Below are positions 1 through 14,195 of a stretch of DNA of 64,000 bases, one piece after another. The position numbers and the translations under genes were made by a program. Location of the stretch: NCBI GenBank assembly GCA_963693285.1, contig OY848928.1:806501-870500 (forward strand). The letters are read 5' to 3'. Below the pieces are notes generated by a model, which saw nothing but the letters and a program-made list of their open reading frames with translations, was not told the DNA's origin and ran no database searches. Origin of the DNA: Xestospongia muta (taxonomy: Eukaryota; Porifera; Demospongiae; Haplosclerida; Petrosiidae). How positions within the stretch are numbered: the first letter of the stretch is position 1; every line of letters starts with the position of its first letter.

Positions 1-576
1 TGTACATTCTACTTTACGACACATAATACTAGGGACAGTTTCAAGATCACACTGCATAGGCTTGGCATTTCAATAACTTGGCATCGATTAAAGGATTGGT
101 AACTACTGAGAATAACTGGCTTAGGGGACAGACTTTGCACAACAACAGGAAGACATAAATCAGAGTTAGTTGTATCTGGTGTGACAATATAACAGAGCTC
201 AATAGAGAACAATACTAATGAAATTAACTTCATACCATAATAGGAAAAATGGAACAGAGTAGTAGAGATCATATTGGACAGATGGTGTGACATTATGAGA
301 GTTTGTTCGAGTAAATTAGAACTTCAATAAGATTACACACTTAATTAAAAGTGGGATTAAAACTTCAAAATGAACAAAAAAGGAGAAGAGGCAGTTTATT
401 TACATTGTAATAAAATTAAGTATCATGATATAACCTTACATGAGACATATACATAGTAAAGTTCTATTGTCAAGTGACAAGATCATTAAGTAAACAATTA
501 CAGTAACGTAAGTTCCCTAGAAGTAACAAGTTCTAATACTTCCTACATTATGTAATGTAACGTATGATCTTTATAC
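1..576. other. Intron of AGGF1, no feature seen
   Basis: This stretch lies downstream of the last visible AGGF1 exon. I see no G-patch signature and no convincing coding exon on either strand. It is probably part of the next intron. Confidence 0.5.
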
Positions 577-3500
577 CTGTTTACTGATGATGGTAATTCA
601 TCTCTGATTGCAGTACTAGGGAGATCACTGCCAACTTTCTCTCTCCTATAATACAATACAAACTATAATGTTATATACATTTACTAGAGCAGTTAACATT
701 AATTTTATAACTAGCACAGAGAGTGTACACTAGTTAATTCTAATGCTGTTGATAAGTAAAACAAGATTATAAAGAAAATTCCTAAGATTTTTTTGATGCT
801 ATAAAGAATGTAGTATTAAAGACTGGAGAATTACAGATACTATAATGCTGGTACTTTCTCAATGGTGAAGCTTCAAATAGCCACACCCAACTTATTAGTT
901 ATTATTGTATTATCAATCAAGACATAGAAGTTATTTTACACCATAAAGCAATCAATACAAACACAGGAGATATATAAACATACAATGTGACAACAACATA
1001 TCTTTCTTTGGTAGACTACAAGTAAATTTAATGTCAACTTAAGTAACAAACAATGTTGATAACGCTTTGCACAATCTTCCATTATAAGTGAAGACTGCTT
1101 CAGTGGTTAGCTAACTATTATATAGCACATTTGTCCCACTCAGTGCATCATGTGACATACATGTGATATACATGTGATAAGCACTGAGTTCTATATATGT
1201 GCACAAAGTATGCCCAGTGTAGACAGCCCCTCCCACAAAAAGAAAGGGAAGGACTGGAACTCTAATAGTATCTCGTTATGGAGATACCCACTCTCGTTAT
1301 AATTTTATTAAATACCTTTCTGCTGCCTTATCTGTGTATTTAGCTGGTAATTCATGAAGTTTTTCATTATAAGTGTCTTTGACCTAAAAAGTGACAAAAA
1401 GACTCAAAGTGACAAAAAGATTACATAATTAACAAAACGATTTATAATATTTTGATTGCTTTTTTCATATTTAAACATACACTTTTATATATTACTTTCC
1501 TATTTAAACATACCCTTAATCCATATTTCTTCTTAATTTTATTTAACTCTTTTCTTCTCTGAGTTTCCAACGAGTCTGTACTGGTCTCATCAGACATGTT
1601 ACTACCAACAACAATACCCAGCTGTGAACATTCGGTACAACAAGACATCCCACGATGAATATGAAGAAGAAAGGTTGTCGAACCAATAGTTAACAAGTCA
1701 CCATGTTGTAAAAGATAGGGCTTGCTGTCTTGTTTAGGCTGAAAAAAACAAAGTCCATTAAAATCTAGTGTTAATAATAATTATTAAAAAAAGGATCAGT
1801 CTACCATCCATCCATCCATCACTCTATCTATCCTATCCCATGAATCCAACGGCAATGATCCTTATCTAGTAGTTTGTACCCTCCTCGTTTAGTACTACCA
1901 CACAACAACACAAAGCTCAATACAACACATCCATAAACTAGACCATTGTCTAATTAGATATAGCTCCATTGAGCACAATAATTAAACAACTACATCATAA
2001 TACATCATAATTAAATCAACACATTACATAAACAAGCTGTCATGTACAAGTGACACAACAGCTGCTCACATGAGTTATCAGACCATTTCTCATTAAAACA
2101 AATTGGTCAGCTGCTAATAAACCTCAATTCAATTAAATTACTATATAAGAATCATATAGAGTTCTTTCAATTAGTCTTAATGGCTCCTACTCTAGCTCTC
2201 ATGACACATTAGTGGCAATAATTTAATTACGTATAACTTTTTGTCAGCTGTTATATCCTATAATGTGATTGTTGTTCTACATTTTAGCAACAGGCACAAT
2301 TGTGGTTTGCGTGTGTGTCCAGGTGAGGAGTATAGTTACCATGGTAACATATACATGATATAATATGGGATATAAAGAGGAGATAGTAATGAATTGAAAC
2401 ACGTAGAAGTGCACGCACGCATGGACGCATGTTTGTGTGTGTGTGTGTGATATATCTTTACTTCTTAAAAATGTTAGTTATTATTTCAAATGTTAAATAT
2501 TTTTAACCCTTTCTAAGCAGACTATCAATGTTCCTACACAAAACTATTAAATACTTATAGTTAAAACAACCAATGTTCAATTATCTTTGCATATCAAAAT
2601 TAATCCCTAAGCAAACCGAGGAGTTAAAATTAATTGTTATAATAATGCTTTATCATGTGAGGGACAATACTTTATTATGTTATATTAATACTTTATTATG
2701 TGAGGGATAATACTTTATTATGTTATAATAATGCTTTATCATGTGAGGGACAATACTTTATTACGTTATATTAATACTTTATTATGTGAGGGACAATATA
2801 CATGATATAATATGGGATATAAAGAGGAGATAGTAATGAAATGTGAGGGACAATACTTTATTATGTTATATTAATACTTTATCGTGCGAGGGACAATACT
2901 TTATTATGTTATATCAATACTTTATCATGCGAGGGACAATACTTTATTATGTTATATCAATACTTTATCATGCGAGGGATTATATTAATACTTTATTATG
3001 AGAGGGATATTAGTGGTTAATAACCTAAATTAGACAAAGACATAGTCAGACAATTAGATCATATATAGGTTAGCTACTAGCTAATTGTTCCAGCTGGATA
3101 TTGATACTGTATACAGGTTCCATTTATATAACAATTAAAAAGATATTTTATCACAGGTGTAACATCCCATATTAATAATGTATTATTTGACCTCTGTTGT
3201 ATTGGGGACTTGACTATAACTAATATTTATTTTGTCATCATGACACAAATACTTTAAGTCACAAACCATCTAATTCAGTTTATACAATATGTATATAAAT
3301 TGCAATGTTCAATTTCTAAAGGTGGAGGGGACTCACAGTGGTCTCCCTCCCTCTCTCCCTCTCCCTCCTCCCTCCCCCCCCCTCTCTCTCTCTAACACCA
3401 ACCACTGTTTTACATATCTTTATGTCCTAGTAGTTCTGTATTTACCTCACTCAGTCTGCTGTTGTTGATAAATGTTCCATTTTGACTGCCACAATCTTTC

Positions 3501-4227
3501 AAAGCAAACATTTCTTTTCTTCTGAGATAGATGATCTCACAGTGAAGTTTACTAACTTGAAGGTCTAATATACGAAGACATTTGGGACCAGTTACATCTC
3601 TAAATGAGAATTAAAAAAGTGACATTTAAACACTAACTCAATAATCTTTAATTAAAACATTCACTTTCTAAATAACATAAATAAAATAATTTTATAAAAT
3701 TAACCTATTCATTAAAAATCCTATTGATGCACACAATAAATCTATCGGCTAATACAAGTAAAATAAAGATTTAGTTATAAAACTTGAAAATTGCTTTAAT
3801 ATAAATATATTCTCAGTAGGGAAATTGAAGCACACATTTAAATGTTAGTATGAGACTAGAAACAATTGCTCTGAATATATAAAAATCATACATCATCTTT
3901 GATGATACAATAGTTCACCTTCCAATTGTAGCACCTTCTGCCGTTATAAGACTGATGCATTTCCGAGCATCTTGGTTACCGGCAAGTTCTGATGCAGTAC
4001 CTACTGTTTTAGAGTCTCCTGTCTGTGGTATCATTCTAATACATGGTGGCCATTCACTCATTGGAGGAGGTGAATCAGGGATAACATTGGACTCTAAAAT
4101 AAAGAAATTATATGTTTTAATTTTATGTCCCTGACTGCTGTTCATCTATCTACCCAACCTGACAACTAAGTACCCACCCATTTGTCCACCCATCCATCCA
4201 TCCATTTAAACATCTATCCATCCATTT

Positions 4228-4265
<38 letters not shown>

Positions 4266-6837
4266 CAACGTACCATCTTCAAACATCAAATCTAATTGTG
4301 TTGGCTTCTCCTCTTCAACTACACGATCTTCAAGTGTCATTGGTTCAGACTGAATAGTACATACATCTTCTGAAGGATCTATTTCTTGCAGTGGTAGTTC
4401 AACACGAGAATGAACTTGATATTGTTTCAAATCATAGTCATACATGTAATATGTTCCATTCTCAGCATCATAATACAGTTGATTGGTCTTTATAAAGACA
4501 GATAACACAATTAAGTATTGAACCATCTGTTACAACTTCAGCAGGCTTGGGGTCAATTACAAATTACCAATTACAATTACACTTTCAATTATGACTATTA
4601 TAATAGCCTTAAGCACAATTACAATTACAATTACATGGTAATTTTGAGTTCTCAATTACAATTACAATTACAACTAAACTGTTAGTCAATTACAATTATG
4701 TAATTGTAATTGTAATTGACTAATACACAATAGTAACAAAGGGATTTATTATTGAATTTATTGTGTATTGTAACGAATAAACATCAAGTTCTGGAAACAA
4801 TCATCTGTCAAACGGCATCACTCTGGTCTAAACATTCTGTCACCAATACTGCTGATCCTCTCAACAGGTGCTGAAGATGCATTTCCAAGCATAGCATCAC
4901 TTTCAGGGAGGTTGTAATGCTCAAAAACTAAAGATTTGGCCCTCATGGATCAGAGTAGGAAACAACTTGTTAAGCTTAGCTACTACAATTAAACTATATA
5001 TAAATTGCACAAAAGGCAGGTGACTTTTAAGTTGCAGACACAATGTCTAGTTCTATTATCTTAATTCAATGTAAGTGCTAAGTCATAAAAGGATGAAAGT
5101 GTCAGGGTGTGTGAATTTTAAGTCTGGTGACTACTATGTAATTTCTCAACATTCACAATTACAATTACACTGTAATGGTTAAAATCTACAACAATTACAA
5201 TTAGGTAATTGTAATTGTAATTGACCACTCAATTACAATTACAATTGTAATTGACACCAAGTCTGGTTACAAGTATTCTATATATAGTACTTACTAGCAC
5301 CACAAGAAGTGTATGCTGTGTACATGGAAGGAGATATGTACTAAGTGGATTTCACTGGTAATTCAAAATAAACATTTTTAAAGCCTGTATCTACAGTCTC
5401 GGCAGAAAATGTAACATTTCAATGTGAAATTAATATTGGACCTTACACCATAAACTTTGGAGCCTAATTGTTTTAATTTCACATTAAAGTATGTTTTTTC
5501 TACTCTAAACAGTGTTTTTATAAAAACATAGACTGGTTATGAGTCAATATAATGAAATGGAGCAATCTGATTGGTCAATTAAGGCATAGTAATGATGTAA
5601 TGTACATAATTTTATTAGAAATCAGTACATCTCACACTCCAACAAATTATGATCTTAAAATATTACCAGCTCTGTCTATAGAGGCAGCTGGGGGTTAAAA
5701 ATATGCTTAGCAACAAAACCTTCATAACTATTATGTTCTCCAAGGTGACAGTAAAGAAACCTGTGTAACTCACTTGATCATAATAAAGTCCTGTATTGTG
5801 GTCGTAATAGAGACCAGATGTTTCATCAAAGACAAAACCATATTGTTGAGTAGCACTCTCAGATGCTGCAGCTAGTTGGGCAGCTATATTACCTGTCATT
5901 GCAATAGGCTGAGACTGAATCTGTTCAGGCTGGGTCTGAGACTCTGTTGCTATAATTAGAGATGAGAACCGGTTAATAATTTATGTAAATATTCATCTAA
6001 TAGAATGAATTTAATTTAGTTTAATAGGCTGAGACTGAGTCTGTTCAGGCTGGGTCTGAGACTGTTGCTATAGTTAGAGATGAGAAATTGAGAACCGGAT
6101 AATACTTTATGTAAATAAAGATTCATCTAATAGAATGAATTTAATTTAGTCTTAATTATAGTAACGAGAGGAAAATTCTCATTACCATTAGTGACGTCAT
6201 CACTCTGAGCAGCTGTTTCATAAGTAGATGGCGCCAAAAACTGTCGAGTGATCTGAAATGAAATAAAATAAAATAAAAATACAAATGATTATCAAACAGT
6301 TTATTTAAAAACTTACCGATTCATAATAGTACCCAGATTCTCGATGATAATAAAGCAGACACTGTTCCACTTTTTCATATCCCCCTTCGTGGACCCATTC
6401 TGGTTCTGAAGCAGACTGGGATTGAGTCTCTAAAACAGAAGAAAATGAAACAAAAGGTAAAAGCAGTGTCCAATCTTAGTACCTAATATCAACATGCATA
6501 ATGGTGTCTATCTATGACGAGATAAATGGGTGGGTGGGGTTTATTGCCAACCACTAATTGTAGGTGTGGCTGCAGATGCAGCATTCTTCTCCTTGTCTGA
6601 AGAGGTGTGGCTCTCACTGGAAGTAGCATCATCCTTGTCTCTATGTTCTTTTAAGACTGTGTTCTCTTGTTTTAATTGAGACATTTCTCTCAACAGCTCC
6701 TTCATTTCAGACTGGAGAGCTTCATTATGACTCAATAGTGATGACTTCTCGTATTCTAGTTTCTTTATTAAGTCTTTTAACTGCTTAAGCTCTTTCTCCA
6801 TCTCGGGAGATTTTTCAACCTCTATTATAGCAGCCAT
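577..6837 (-). CDS. AGGF1: AGGF1-like protein (angiogenic factor with G-patch and FHA domains), 3' part outside window
   Basis: This is a spliced gene on the minus strand. The first exon starts at the ATG at 6837 ([13 protein letters not shown]...) and encodes a ~95-residue coiled coil. Exons at about 6310-6429, 6187-6253, 5774-5951 and 4272-4491 follow. They carry aromatic OCRE-type repeats such as [13 protein letters not shown] and [16 protein letters not shown]. The exon near 3910-4095 (WPPCIRMI...ATIGR) and the one at about 3444-3600 form an FHA domain, with the phosphothreonine-binding core GSQNGTFIN. Exons at about 1560-1740, 1313-1384 and 577-650 match the post-FHA region of animal AGGF1 ([37 protein letters not shown]). 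The last visible exon ends at a GT donor, so the G-patch exon should lie left of base 1. The human protein is a nuclear/secreted angiogenic factor also linked to splicing; the sponge role is unknown. The order coiled coil-OCRE-FHA makes the assignment firm. Exon edges are approximate. Confidence 0.88.
2348..3010. repeat. ~43-bp minisatellite plus a duplicated 45-bp segment
   Basis: From about 2643 to 3008 a unit of roughly 43 bp built on TGAGGGACAATACTTTATTA and TGTTATATTAATACTTTAT repeats about eight times with substitutions. It is interrupted near 2798-2840 by a segment (ATACATGATATAATATGGGA and onward) that is also present at 2349-2393, just before the array. The whole block lies in an AGGF1 intron. 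Repeat counts are by eye. Confidence 0.8.
4542..5265 (-). mobile_element. Degenerate hAT-family DNA transposon (internally deleted relic)
   Basis: The element lies in an AGGF1 intron. Its ends are inverted repeats beginning with CAG, as is typical for hAT elements: CAGGCTTGGGGTCAATTAC on the left and, read from the right end, CAGACTTGGTGTCAATTAC. Both ends continue into (CAATTA)n subterminal arrays. The flanks carry GTTACAAC (4529-4536) and GTTACAAG (5266-5273), which resemble an 8-bp target duplication. The left copy is separated from the inverted repeat by five bases. Translating the minus strand at about 4740-4920 gives the conserved C-terminal hAT dimerisation region: [19 protein letters not shown], a stop, then [17 protein letters not shown]. 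Most of the transposase is missing, so the copy is non-autonomous and old. Confidence 0.82.
5374..5500. repeat. Dispersed repeat also found in the DUF4442 gene spacers
   Basis: This AGGF1 intron segment (CTGTATCTACAGTCTCGGCA, then GAAAATG, TTTCAAT and TAATTTCACATTAAA blocks) resembles in the same order the sequence at about 12207-12320, and the corresponding places in the next two DUF4442 spacers. The match is partial, judged by eye at well under full identity. It may be an old MITE-like element. Confidence 0.45.
5905..6160. repeat. Direct duplication of an exon start and its 3' splice site (AGGF1)
   Basis: About 110-130 bp are present twice in direct orientation, at about 5905-6020 and 6022-6155 (shared blocks GGCTGAGACTGA, CTGTTCAGGCTGGGTCTGAG, TTAGAGATGAGAA, CATCTAATAGAATGAATTTA). 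Read on the minus strand, each copy holds an acceptor (TATAG followed by CAACAG) and the first ~45 bases of the same exon. The upstream copy lacks two bases relative to the used one. Confidence 0.75.
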
Positions 6838-7293
6838 TTTTCTCTAGAGAACACGTGTACATTAATTTTACGGAACGTTAACGGAAATTTGCTTAAAAGA
6901 ATTCCGTATACTTAGTTAATAAATATTAAGTTTAAAGACCCAGCCCTATGTCTTAAGGACACGTACAGGACTGAGACCATGAAACTGAAAGTGTCATATT
7001 GCTGTACCTACTAAATCATTAAAAATTGACAATATTGTTAATTAAATTAATGATATGTCACAACTAGAGCAACAAAAGACAATGAAATGAAAATGAAAAT
7101 AAAACAAAACAAAAGGGATAATAATAATTATAATAGCAATTTGCAAACTTGTATATATCTCATATCATCAAAGATCACCCTACTATACGTCAATTAGTGC
7201 AGTAATTAAGGAACATAAAATCAATATAATGAGCAATTAATATGCATAATTATAATATACTAATTTTTATTAATACTATTGTTTATTTATCGT

Positions 7294-10422
<3,129 letters not shown>

Positions 10423-10724
10423 ATTAGATCAGCTTGTCCAAGAACGGTGCAGAGAATTTGTACAGTTTTTTGAGAAAAGAATAAACAATAGTAGAGATCA
10501 CAGGTTTTTTAAAAGGACAAGCCCACCAGTTCCTCTTATCACTCGAAATCTGAGATCACGTGTCACAACATGTGATCGTCATTGAACTATGAATACTAAT
10601 CAATAATTACTGTTAATTAAGTTAATTATTAAATTCAATAATTGATCAGCTATTATAATTTTAGAAAAGATAGTGGCGAAAGGTTTTTTGTCAAATTGCT
10701 GAGATCTCATCGAAATAAAGCGAC

Positions 10725-11215
10725 CCGATTTATGCTTAATATTTGGCCTCCATTATAGGCACAAAGCATCAAAGTAACAAACATTAACATCTTTTGACAA
10801 GAATGGATGTCCGAATCAAATCAAGGTTTTATAACCAAAGTCCTATTGATGCTATATATATATTGGGAGTAATTTGTATTGTATGATTGAACCCTTATAA
10901 TTGATACTATTAATAGGACATATAGGGCTATTTATAGCACATATAGGACATAATCATTATTTTGCAGACAAAATCCACCAATTGATTTTATGTCATCAGG
11001 AAGAAAGAACATTAATGTAACATATGAAATCACACCTGCTCACACCTGCTCAAATTCAAAATGTCATTGAGGGGTGTAAAGATGGAGAGCACCTGTATAG
11101 AAAAATTTAATGTTGATTAAAAATATATATATCCCTGGAGAACTAATAGCTCAAATTGAGAAGACTGTGTACATTAGAAAGAAATTGAAGAAATATAATA
11201 ATAAAATGACAAGAA
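10725..11215 (+). pseudogene. Decayed DUF4442 gene copy
   Basis: Fragments match the four intact genes downstream. At about 10735-10845 the DNA follows the part encoding NTWPP...RVTNINKS.TRMDV, with indels. At about 10990-11200 it follows INVTYEITPAQIQ...KVVYIRKK. A repeated CTCACACCTG causes a frame break and in-frame stops occur. The middle (FGGS...IVWDK) is missing or unrecognisable. It marks an older fifth unit at the left end of the array. Confidence 0.85.
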
Positions 11216-11511
11216 GGTCCAGTATTCATATAATTTTAAAAATTGATTATTAAATAAAGGAGCCTTTGATATAAATATTAGCAGAGCCACGTCTAAGAAT
11301 AGTTAGTTAACTAATTGTTTTAATAAACAATAGTCAACGAAATGGTCCAAAACACAATTAATATTTGAAATAACTTGATTAAATTAAAACCTAAACTTTG
11401 GAGCGTAATAACTATTTATTTCGGACTAAAATATCGCGTAATAAAAATTATTTATTCATTGACCACCGCCTACTATAAAAAATAATTAGATAATAATTAT
11501 TGGTTATAGTC

Positions 11512-12033
11512 ATGAAGCTTATGAAATCATTTCCTAAACTTTTGAATTATGTTGCTACTCATCAAAAATATGCAAATTTAATTCGCCTACTTCTCAATAC
11601 ATGGCCTCCTCTTAGAAAACAAGGGATTCGAGTAACAAACATCAATAAATCTTTGACAAGAATGGATGTTCAACTCAAGTCTAAGTGGTTCAACCAAAGT
11701 GCCGCCTTTGCTATATTTGGTGGCAGTCTATACACTATGACAGAACCCTTCTATATGTTGCTATTTTTAGGACACATCGGTAATGACCATATTGTCTGGG
11801 ACAAGAGTGGACTCATTACATTTACTTCGCCAGCAAGAAAAACCATTAATGTAACATATGAAATTACACCTGCTCAGATTCAAGATGTCGTTGAGAGATG
11901 TAAAGATGGAGCACCTATACTTAAAACATTTAATGTTGATTTAATAGATACTTCAGGAAAACTAGTAGCTCAAGTTGAGAAGGTTGTGTACATCAGAAAG
12001 AAACAAGGAAAAAAATCTAGTGATCAAAAATAA
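11512..12033 (+). CDS. DUF4442 / hotdog-fold thioesterase-like protein, copy 1
   Basis: This is an intronless gene of 173 codons beginning MKLMKSFPKLLNYV. The family call rests on RVTNINKSLTRMDVQLK, KWFNQS, FGGSLYTMTEPFYM, IVWDKSGLITFTSP and VEKVVYIRKKQ. These follow the order I recall for bacterial DUF4442 proteins (WPP...GAGIRV, RWYN, HFGGSLYAMTDPFY, YIVWDKAA, DFVSPGRG, ARVRKTLYVRR). DUF4442 is grouped with hotdog-fold acyl-CoA thioesterases; the substrate is unknown. There is no signal peptide or membrane segment. A lysine-rich tail follows the domain. This is the most diverged intact copy, with an extra Ala after NQSA and Glu in MTEPFY. The ATG is aligned with those of the three sister genes. 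Codon use is AT-rich like the surroundings, so it is not contamination. Confidence 0.85.
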   Translation: MKLMKSFPKLLNYVATHQKYANLIRLLLNTWPPLRKQGIRVTNINKSLTRMDVQLKSKWFNQSAAFAIFGGSLYTMTEPFYMLLFLGHIGNDHIVWDKSGLITFTSPARKTINVTYEITPAQIQDVVERCKDGAPILKTFNVDLIDTSGKLVAQVEKVVYIRKKQGKKSSDQK

Positions 12034-12402
12034 AGTGGACAACAATAATATCTATTCATACTATATATATTATAATTATTAAAAGGTTTTGTTTTTAGGC
12101 CCAGCAGGAAGAACATACTTTGTTATGTATTAAACTGATCCCCCACCCCTAAGTCTAAACAGTATATGCAGCAAGGTAGCCGGACCTGTAGGCACAATCT
12201 TATTAAAAAGGCTGTGTCTACAGTCCTAGCAGAAAATGAAATCCTTCAATATCAAATTAACAGTATATATATCCTAAACTCTAAACTGTAAGCGTCAGTA
12301 TTAATTTCGCATTAAAAGATGGCATATTATACGCATCTTAATTTTTTATTCATTGTCACCGCCTATTATTAAAATATTTATTAGGTGACAATCGGTTTAG
12401 TC

Positions 12403-12921
12403 ATGGAGTTTATGAAATCATTTTCTAAACTATTGAATTATGTTGCTACTCATAAAAAATACGAAAATTTACTTCGTCTATTTTTCAATACATGGCCTCC
12501 TTTTAGAGGACAAGGGATTCGAGTAACAAACATCAACAAGTCTATGACAAGAATGGATGTTCAAATCAAGCCTAAGTGGTTTAACCAAAGTGCATTCGCA
12601 TTGTTTGGTGGGAGTATATACAGTATGACAGATCCCTTCTATGTGTTGCTATTTTTAGCACACATCAGTAATGACCATATTGTCTGGGACAAGAGTGCAT
12701 TCATTACATTTATTTCGCCAGCAAAAAAATCCATTAATGTAACATATGAAATTACACCTGCTCAGATTCAAGATATCGTTGAGAGATGTGAAGATGGAAC
12801 ACCTGTACTTGAAACATTTAATGTTGATTTAATAGATACTTCAGGAGAACTAGTAGCTCAAGTTGAGAAGGTTGTGTACATCAGAAAGAAACAAGGAAAA
12901 AAATCTAGTGATCAAAATTGA
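12403..12921 (+). CDS. DUF4442 / hotdog-fold thioesterase-like protein, copy 2
   Basis: This intronless gene of 172 codons begins MEFMKSFSKLLNYV. It keeps the family landmarks WPPFRGQGIRV, KWFNQSAF, FGGSIYSMTDPFY, HIVWDKSAF, ISPAKKSINVTYE and YIRKKQGKKSSDQ. Its ATG lies 891 bp after that of copy 1, and the spacer contains the same block order (poly-T-rich 3' flank, GGCCCAGC, ATTAAACTGATCCCC, AAGGCTGTGTCTACAGTCC, TCATTGTCACCGCC, then the ATG). The central Asp of MTDPFY is retained here and in copy 4 but is Glu in copies 1 and 3. Whether this residue is catalytic is unknown to me. Expression from its own promoter is inferred because each unit carries a full upstream segment. Confidence 0.85.
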   Translation: MEFMKSFSKLLNYVATHKKYENLLRLFFNTWPPFRGQGIRVTNINKSMTRMDVQIKPKWFNQSAFALFGGSIYSMTDPFYVLLFLAHISNDHIVWDKSAFITFISPAKKSINVTYEITPAQIQDIVERCEDGTPVLETFNVDLIDTSGELVAQVEKVVYIRKKQGKKSSDQN

Positions 12922-13294
12922 AGTGGACAACAATAATATCTATTCATACTATATATGATTATTAAAAGATTTTGTTTTTAGGCCCAGCTGGAAGAACATA
13001 CTTTGTTATGTATTAAACTGATCCCCCACCCCTAAGCCTAAACAGTATATGCAGCAAGGTAGCTGGACCTGTAGCCACAATCTTATTAAAAAGGCTGTGT
13101 CTACAGTCCTAGCAGAAAATAAAATCCTTCAATATCAAATTAACACTATATATATCCTAAGCCTTAAACTGTAAGCGTCAGTATTAATTTCATATTAAAA
13201 GATGGCATAATTATTATACGCGTCTAGTTTTTTATTCATTGTCACCGCCTACTATTAAAATAATTATTATCAGGAAATAATAATTGGTTTAGTC

Positions 13295-13813
13295 ATGGAG
13301 TTTATAAAATCATTTTCTAAAGTAATGAGTTATGTTGCTACTCATCAAAAATATGCAAATCTACTTCGTCTACTTTTCAATACATGGTCTCCTTTTAGAG
13401 GACAAGGGATTCGAGTAACAAACATCAACAAGTCTATGACAAGAATGGATGTTCAAATCAAGCCTAAGTGGTTTAACCAAAGTGCATTCGCATTGTTTGG
13501 TGGGAGTATATACAGTATGACAGAGCCCTTCTATGCGTTCATGTTATTAGCACACATCGGTAATAACCATATTGTCTGGGACAAGAGTGCATTCATTACA
13601 TTTATTTCACCAGCAAAAAACACCATTAATGTCACATTTGAAATTACACCTGCTCAGATTCAAGATATCGTTGAGAGATGTGAAGATGGAGCACCTGTAC
13701 TTGAAACATTTAATGTTGATTTAATAGATACTTCAGGAGAACTAGTAGCTCAAGTTGAGAAGGTTGTGTACATCAGAAAGAAACAAGGAAAAAAATCTAG
13801 TGATCAAAAATGA
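13295..13813 (+). CDS. DUF4442 / hotdog-fold thioesterase-like protein, copy 3
   Basis: This intronless gene of 172 codons begins MEFIKSFSKVMSYV. Its ATG is 892 bp after that of copy 2. It shares the core RVTNINKSMTRMDVQIK, FGGSIYSMTEPFYAF, HIVWDKSAFITFISPAK and QIQDIVERCEDGAPVLETF. Its C-terminal third is nearly identical to copies 2 and 4, pointing to recent duplication or gene conversion. No intron interrupts it, unlike every recognisable animal gene around it except the Hsp70. Function is unknown beyond the fold prediction. Confidence 0.85.
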   Translation: MEFIKSFSKVMSYVATHQKYANLLRLLFNTWSPFRGQGIRVTNINKSMTRMDVQIKPKWFNQSAFALFGGSIYSMTEPFYAFMLLAHIGNNHIVWDKSAFITFISPAKNTINVTFEITPAQIQDIVERCEDGAPVLETFNVDLIDTSGELVAQVEKVVYIRKKQGKKSSDQK

Positions 13814-14195
13814 AGTGGACAACAATAATATCTATTCATACTATATATGATTATTAAAAGATTTTGTTTTTAGGCCCAGCAGGAAGAACATACTTTGTCA
13901 TGTATTAAACTGATCCCCACCCCTAAGCCTGAACAGTATATGCAGCAAGGTATGACACCTACCTGGACCTGTAGGCACTATCTTATTAAAAAGGCTGTTT
14001 CTACAGTCCTAGGAGAAAATAAAATCCTTCAATATCAAGTTAACACTATATATATCCTAAACCCTAAACTGTAAGCGTCAGTATTAATTTCGTATTAAAA
14101 GATGGCATAATTATTATACGCATCTTAATTTTTTATTCATTGTCACCGCCTATTATTAAAATATTTACTATCAGGAAATAATAATTGGTTTAGTC

